This document shows positions 60,383 through 64,000 of a stretch of DNA of 64,000 nucleotides, piece after piece. Origin of the DNA: Akkermansia muciniphila (GTDB lineage Bacteria; Verrucomicrobiota; Verrucomicrobiia; Limisphaerales; BJHT01); the NCBI GenBank assembly GCA_945861535.1, contig CAMAUZ010000008.1, positions 1 to 64,000 of the forward strand, in the 5' to 3' direction. Made by a program: the position numbers and the translations under genes. Below the pieces are notes generated by a model. It worked only from the letters and a program-made list of their open reading frames with translations. It made no database searches and was not told where the DNA came from. The stretch's first letter is position 1, and every line of letters starts with the position of its first letter.

Positions 60383-60739
60383 TTAAAAGGGGTAGCGCGG
60401 GCGACCCGCCCGCCCCGGTCGGCGACTCACCGACCGGAATGGCGGAGCGCAACTTGACGAAGCGGCCGTCTTTATTGGCTCGAAGCGTTTCTCCCGTTCC
60501 GTCGGGCGGGTCGCCCGCCGGCACAGGCAAGTCGCCCGTGCTGCCCGGAGACGACTTTCCAAACAGGCTCTAAACATTACCTCGTAGGGTCTGGGTGAGC
60601 GGCTTTGGCGGTGGCTCGTGCAATAGAGGACATTCCCAAACGAAGCGTGCGCACAGACGTCCGGGTGAGAAATCAGGATGACCGAATGCTCTCCTTTGCC
60701 GGGAAAATCAAAGCGCCAGATGTCAAACTGGTCTTTCAC
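60383..60739 (-). pseudogene. MazF/PemK-like toxin disrupted by a palindromic repeat element
   Basis: The first about 55 residues (MKDQFDIWRFDFPGKGEHSVILISHPDVCAHASFGNVLYCTSHRQSRSPRPYEVM) are a recognisable MazF/PemK-type N-terminal half. From about 60570 on, the frame reads a GC-rich palindromic element and ends without the second half of the domain. The GTG start at 60739 overlaps the antitoxin stop. The toxin is therefore inactive unless the tail is tolerated. Confidence 0.75.
60385..60575. repeat. Palindromic repeat element inserted in toxin gene
   Basis: Arms GCGGGCGACCCGCCCG (60398-60413) and CGGGCGGGTCGCCCGC (60503-60518) are exact reverse complements; CGGTCGGCGACTCACCGACCG lies inside. 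Ends are near AGAGC...TTTTAAAA and TTTCCAAACAGGCTCTAAAC, where GTTTTAAAA/GGAAA pieces may mark its edges. Confidence 0.75.
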
Positions 60740-60966
60740 TCCGGCAATTGCAGAGAACTGCTCCGGGCCAGCGCCGCCAGTTCAGCGTTGTTTTCCTCGG
60801 TGATATACTTGCGGAGGCTGCCCTTGGGGAAGGGTTCCTTGGTTACAGGCTCCACCAACGTCAGCGTGACATGGCCACCACCATGATTCTCGTAGGCGAA
60901 AACCTGCCGGGGTTTTGCGTCCGGCATCCGAATGCGCTGCTGGTCATCAACGGTCAGTGTTTTCAC
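60736..60966 (-). CDS. AbrB-like antitoxin of the disrupted toxin
   Basis: Starting at the GTG 60966 the product begins VKTLTVDDQQRIRMPDAKPRQVFAYENHGGGHVTLTLVEP, a swapped-hairpin AbrB-type DNA-binding domain, followed by a short tail to bind the toxin. About 76 residues. An open frame reaches 61068 but its extra N-terminus overlaps repeat copy B. The stop is coupled to the toxin start. Confidence 0.7.
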   Translation of the reverse strand: MKTLTVDDQQRIRMPDAKPRQVFAYENHGGGHVTLTLVEPVTKEPFPKGSLRKYITEENNAELAALARSSSLQLPE

Positions 60967-61022
60967 GCTGGCAAAATTCCATGGCGGCAGAATGACTTCA
61001 AGCGTGGAGGAATCCGACAACG

Positions 61023-61176
61023 GGTCAGTCCCAAAGGTTGACGTGAAGTCTTGATTCCGGGCAGTCACCGTCGCCGCCGGGCTTTGGCCCGCGGATTCGA
61101 CACATTCGTCCCCGCGCCCCTGCTAGCGCCCGCGCCACCCATTTGAGCGTCATCGTCGTCTCCCGGCACGCTTTGT
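61023..61176. repeat. Diverged long repeat, copy B
   Basis: GGTCAGTCCCAAAGGTTGACGTGAAGTCTTG...GCGTCATCGTCGTCTCCCGGCACG; see copy A at 59262. It lies in the upstream region of the AbrB-like antitoxin. Confidence 0.75.
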
Positions 61177-61323
61177 CTTCGGCGATACTTGGGGCGCAGG
61201 ATGACTTGCTATTTCTTCTACCAAAGTATCCCGGACCGGCGAATGCGGGTGCGGGAGTATCTCGATAACTGCGGGTAAACCCGCGCCCCGTGCGGGACGC
61301 GGGTTTTGCCCGCGGACTATCGA

Positions 61324-61551
61324 TTATCCGATGAACGGCCCATCGGCTGGCAACTGGAATTCCTTGCGGGCGGCGGCGTTGGCCTTGGTGGTGTAGGGAT
61401 ATTCCGCGTCGGCGGCGAACTGGATGGTGATGCGGGCGTCGGTGGCGGTCTTGACGAGGACGGTGAGGTCGGTGCGCTCATCGGTGGCGTCGGGTTGGGC
61501 ATCGCCCCCGCTAAACCGGATCCATGCAGTTGAAAACGCGAACGAAACCAC
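61324..61551 (-). other. Possible coding fragment, unrecognised
   Basis: The 75-residue frame ends in DLTVLVKTATDARITIQFAADAEYPYTTKANAAARKEFQLPADGPFIG and looks protein-like, but no start signal or family was recognised. It could be another gene-tail fragment. The rest of 61177-61563 shows nothing. Confidence 0.3.
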
Positions 61552-61563
61552 AGCCCGGAGTGG

Positions 61564-61992
61564 TTATGGCGGGACGGGAATCGTTCCTGTCCCGATCAAA
61601 TGGTACCCGACGACCTGCACGCCCGGCTCGTTCTCGAAATGCTTCACGTTGCGGGTGAGGACAGGGAGGTTTTCGAGGCGGGCGGTCGCGGCGAGCCAGA
61701 GGTCGGCGACGCCAATTGTGCGTCCGGCACGCTGGAGCGCGGCGGCAACCTCGGCGTAGGCGAGCAGGTGGCGGCGGACGAGGCGAAGTCGGGGGGACGG
61801 ACGGAGAAAGCGGTGTACGGCAGCGGGCGGAACGTGGAGATAGACGGCACCATGCAGGAACTCGGCCTCCATCATCCAGAGCAGCACCGGGCGGTAACCG
61901 GTGCGCTTGGCATCGAGATCGGCGAGGCGTTCCGGGTGCCGACGGCAGCGCCAGAGATCAATGAAGACCGTGGTGTCGGCTAGGATTTCCAG
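61564..61992 (-). CDS. VapC-like PIN-domain toxin, probable CTG start
   Basis: The normal PIN opening ADTTVFIDLWR lies upstream of the first GTG (61887), so the gene must start earlier; the best candidate is CTG at 61990-61992 (LEILADTTVFIDLW), giving 142 residues. Conserved acidic residues are present: Asp in ILADTTVFID, Glu in MMEAEF, Asp in GVADLWLAA, and NVKHFE near the end. It overlaps the antitoxin stop by 13 bases. An RNase role is known for the family. Confidence 0.7.
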   Translation of the reverse strand: MEILADTTVFIDLWRCRRHPERLADLDAKRTGYRPVLLWMMEAEFLHGAVYLHVPPAAVHRFLRPSPRLRLVRRHLLAYAEVAAALQRAGRTIGVADLWLAATARLENLPVLTRNVKHFENEPGVQVVGYHLIGTGTIPVPP

Positions 61993-62366
61993 GGATCGCG
62001 CGCCGGAATGGGGTGCGCAAGTTCGCGCTCCCAGGCGGCGAACTCGGCGTTGCTCAAGTCGGGAAGCGTGTCAGCGCAGGCGAGCAACTCAGCAAGCGTG
62101 GCTTTGCCCGCCGTCGGCACGCTTCCCCGCTCCCATTCGCGTTCCCGGTCGTAGTCTTCGCAATGCTCCCGATCTTCTTTGGTGGCCGGCGGGAGCGACG
62201 CGCGCATCTTCTCGGTCCCAGCCAATCCGCCGCTCTCGGATTTGGAACGCGGGACTTTCCCCAGCGTGGCGAGGGCCGCGCGGACCAGTTCATCGGGGTT
62301 GTGAATGTTCGTCGCCGCCTCCGCCGCGCGGAGCAGGGCTTCGTCAATTTCGACGGTGATGCTCAT
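61980..62366 (-). CDS. VapB-like antitoxin
   Basis: 128 residues from ATG 62366: MSITVEIDEALLRAAEAATNIHNPDELVRAALATLGKV has the strand-helix-helix look of VapB antitoxins. An acidic C-terminal tail (EHCEDYDREREWERG, LPDLSNAEFAAWERELAHP) would bind the PIN toxin. Upstream frame to 62429 is not needed. Coupled to the toxin by overlap. Confidence 0.75.
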   Translation of the reverse strand: MSITVEIDEALLRAAEAATNIHNPDELVRAALATLGKVPRSKSESGGLAGTEKMRASLPPATKEDREHCEDYDREREWERGSVPTAGKATLAELLACADTLPDLSNAEFAAWERELAHPIPARDPWKS

Positions 62367-62441
62367 GGCAGCAGGGTATCGCGCGGGCGCGGGCATTGCC
62401 AGCAGGGTTCCCATGGCTTTAATCCCCAACTACAAAATTGG

Positions 62442-62516
62442 AGAGCACACCCGCCCGCGGGTGTGGCTGGATGCGCCCTCGCATCCGGCCTCCGAGCCGC
62501 GCATCGGCTATAGTCC
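62442..62516. repeat. Palindromic repeat GAGCACAC-CGCCCGCGGGTGTGG / GGATGCGCCCTCGCATCC, copy 1 of duplicated block
   Basis: This repeat directly abuts the 3' end of the vapC gene at 62520. The whole unit, repeat plus gene tail, is copied at 63440-63708. Confidence 0.85.
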
Positions 62517-62519
62517 CGC

Positions 62520-62945
62520 CTACGTTTTCCTCGGCCGCAATATCAGCGGTATGGCCTGTCGTCCGTGCTGGCGATAGATGAGGAAATCCGAGTCCAACGT
62601 GAACACCGACATCCCCGGATGGAGTTCCGCCAGCCGCACCAGACAGGCGTCTGCCAGCGACATGGGAACATTGCGGTAGGACTGCATGAGCCGCGTCACC
62701 GCCACCACCTCATCCGCAAAAGAAAAATCCACCCGGATGAAACCTGCGACGAGGAATTTCTCCAGCTTTTCCAGCACCACTTCGCGGCCCGCCAGCAGGT
62801 GGATGGTTTCCGACAGCACTGCTTCACAGGTGATGAACGGCGGCTCCAACTCCTTGAAACGCGCGACCGCCCATTCGTGATCGTCATCATTCCGGTTCAG
62901 GAACGCGACCAGCGGACCGGTGTCCAGCAGGGCGGACCTATTCAC
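62520..62945 (-). CDS. VapC-like PIN-domain toxin
   Basis: 141 residues. PIN motifs: MNRSALLDTGPLVAFLNRND (first Asp), ITCEAVLSETIHLL (Glu), MSLADACLVRLAE (Asp) and VFTLDSDFLIYR (Asp). Start ATG 62945; it overlaps the antitoxin stop by 8 bases. Its 3' half is duplicated at 63518. Confidence 0.88.
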   Translation of the reverse strand: MNRSALLDTGPLVAFLNRNDDDHEWAVARFKELEPPFITCEAVLSETIHLLAGREVVLEKLEKFLVAGFIRVDFSFADEVVAVTRLMQSYRNVPMSLADACLVRLAELHPGMSVFTLDSDFLIYRQHGRQAIPLILRPRKT

Positions 62946-63177
62946 GACCGTAGTTCGTCAGGTGCCGTTTGTTGGCCGCCAGATCGCGCGGGGCGTCCGC
63001 CACCACGCCACACGCCTCCTGCATGACATCGTAGGCGGAAGGCCTTGGCCGCGCAGGTGCCAGCGAGGATTCCAGCAACTCGCGCGCGAGCGCTGCCTTG
63101 GACACGCGTCGTTTGGCCGCCACCGCCGCCAGTTCCGCCGCCAACTGGTTTGGCAATTTCAGGGAGATCGTTGTCAT
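62938..63177 (-). CDS. Ribbon-helix-helix antitoxin of the VapC toxin
   Basis: 79 residues: MTTISLKLPNQLAAELAAVAAKRRVSKAALARELLE is a typical RHH start, followed by a toxin-binding tail (DVMQEACGVVADAPRDLAANKRHLTNYGRE). It overlaps the toxin gene. Confidence 0.88.
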   Translation of the reverse strand: MTTISLKLPNQLAAELAAVAAKRRVSKAALARELLESSLAPARPRPSAYDVMQEACGVVADAPRDLAANKRHLTNYGRE

Positions 63178-63228
63178 CGGCGCAGACTACCTACCGACCG
63201 GCACCCGAACAAGCGCGCGGTTTTTTTT

Positions 63229-63283
63229 GGCAAAGACGTCAAACTCGAAAACCTCCGCACCTCAAGCCGACATTCCCCTGAAC
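63229..63283 (+). pseudogene. Truncated second copy of the DUF4838 gene 3' end
   Basis: GGCAAAGACGTCAAACTCG...ATTCCCCTGA parallels GGCAAAGACGCCAAGCTGG...CTTCCCCTGA at 54645-54701; the copy has lost one base, shifting the frame (GKDVKLENLRTSSR versus GKDAKLENIRDLKP). It is followed by the same CGCGTTTACGCGG palindromic pair as the original. Nothing of the preceding 700 codons is present. Confidence 0.8.
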
Positions 63284-63330
63284 CTGAGAGCCTGGTTGAA
63301 AGATCCCATGAGCCGCGAGCGACTGCGTTT

Positions 63331-63412
63331 GGAGTTCCGCGTTTACGCGGTCCGCTGGTCGTATCCCGCCTGAGCCGCGTAAACGCGGAACTCCAAACCG
63401 GGGTTTTCAAAA
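63331..63412. repeat. Palindromic repeat CGCGTTTACGCGG, copy 2
   Basis: TTTGGAGTTCCGCGTTTACGCGG ... GCCGCGTAAACGCGGAACTCCAAA: 54.73-kb counterpart, here with even longer perfect arms. Confidence 0.85.
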
Positions 63413-63436
63413 CAGCCTCTGAACTTCGCAGCGAAA

Positions 63437-63708
63437 CGGGGAGCACACCCGCCCACGGGTGTGGCTGGATGCGCCCTCGCATCCGGCCTCCGAGCCGCGC
63501 ATCGGCTATAGTCCCGCCTACGTTTTCCTCGGCCGCAAAATCAGCGGTATGGCCTGCCGTCCGTGCTGGCGATAGATGAGAAAGTCCGAGTCCAACGTGA
63601 ACACTGACATCCCCGGATGGAGTTCCGCCAATCGCACCAGGCAAGCGTCTGCCAGCGACATGGGAACGTCACGGTAGGACTGCATGAGCCGCGTCACCGC
63701 CACCGCCC
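63437..63708 (-). pseudogene. Truncated second copy of the vapC 3' end with its repeat
   Basis: 63441-63708 is about 93-94% identical by eye to 62442-62711: the palindromic repeat plus the C-terminal part of vapC (AVTRLMQSYRDVPMSLADACLVRLAELHPG...ILRPRKT, coding 63518-63708). Upstream of it the frame reads unrelated sequence (start at 63739), so the first half of the PIN domain is absent. Confidence 0.9.
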
Positions 63709-63835
63709 CGGGAAAACCGAGGCAAACAGTGGGGTGCATCCGGCCCGCTCGCGGGGAAATCCTGCACCGTTTGTCTGCCGCTTGCTCTCGACGATTCCAG
63801 AATACGAAGGTCTGCGAACCCGCTGAGGCTTGTGA

Positions 63836-64000
63836 TCACACGACCTCGAACTCCCGCACTTCAAGCGCGTTCCGGCCGGACTTTTGCAGGGGGCGCGGCT
63901 CGGGCTGGGCGAAGTCGTTGCCGTCCACGGCGCGGGCGCGCAGGGAGTATTTGCCGGGGGGCAGTCCGTTCAGCGCGGCGGACCAGGAGATCATGCTGTA
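63836..64000 (-). CDS. 3' end of a gene running off the right edge, possibly a molybdopterin oxidoreductase (Mo-co dimer domain)
   Basis: The visible 54 residues read YSMISWSAALNGLPPGKYSLRARAVDGNDFAQPEPRPLQKSG... and end at TGA 63836-63838. The pattern G-x-Y-x-L-x-A-R-A-x-D-G ... QPEPRP resembles the C-terminal dimerisation domain of sulfite-oxidase-like enzymes as I remember it, but the fragment is too short to be sure. Confidence 0.5.
   Translation of the reverse strand, partial: YSMISWSAALNGLPPGKYSLRARAVDGNDFAQPEPRPLQKSGRNALEVREFEVV

Overview
The window looks like part of a Verrucomicrobiota-type chromosome: GC is high almost throughout, there are two secreted sialate-O-acetylesterase-type enzymes, a secreted DUF4838 protein, a heme-binding-domain cytochrome of the type common in Planctomycetes and Verrucomicrobia, pseudopilin-like proteins, giant DUF11 surface proteins, and intergenic spaces packed with GC-rich palindromic repeats. 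This assignment is inferred from gene content only; no rRNA or tRNA gene was seen.

Layout. 1-2.7 kb: an HEPN/MNT toxin-antitoxin pair cut by the left edge, a Fic protein behind a palindromic operator, a probable remnant of a type I restriction gene, and a small exported protein. 2.9-13.1 kb, mostly minus strand: threonine aldolase, sialate O-acetylesterase, an exported unknown protein, a three-gene pseudopilin operon and a di-heme cytochrome c peroxidase family protein. 13.4-28.9 kb, plus strand: four large or exported DUF11-repeat proteins ending in a 2249-residue protein whose C-terminus looks like an outer-membrane beta-barrel. This reads as an uncharacterised surface-structure locus. 29.8-33.6 kb: a heme-binding-domain cytochrome, a Nudix hydrolase and an O-antigen-ligase-like membrane protein. 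34-39.6 kb: a broken VapBC pair and a very long pyruvate:ferredoxin oxidoreductase. 40-48.9 kb: a chemosensory operon (cheA-cheW-mcp-cheB-cheR) facing a response-regulator/adenylate-cyclase fusion. 49-54.7 kb: SufE-like protein, short-chain dehydrogenase, a second sialate esterase and the DUF4838 protein.

55-64 kb is a variable region. A lower-GC block (about 56-59.1 kb) carries an ATP-grasp peptide maturase of the graspetide (omega-ester peptide) type, a 75-residue candidate precursor peptide separated from it by a perfect hairpin, and a divergent HTH/GNAT-like gene plus a GNAT acetyltransferase. It is followed by four toxin-antitoxin pairs in a row, one with a disrupted toxin, plus a truncated copy of a PIN toxin. 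The last 165 bases are the end of a minus-strand gene.

A pattern no feature list names: 3' ends of genes are duplicated without the rest of the gene. The tails of nifJ, the DUF4838 gene and a vapC gene each have a second, truncated copy elsewhere in the window, and two of these copies carry the adjacent palindromic repeat with them. Palindromic intergenic repeats have also entered coding sequence: the leader of a pseudopilin-like gene and the middle of a MazF-like toxin gene. The chemosensory genes, the cyclase and the pseudopilins may form a Chp-like chain (chemosensing, cAMP, pili), but this is inference.
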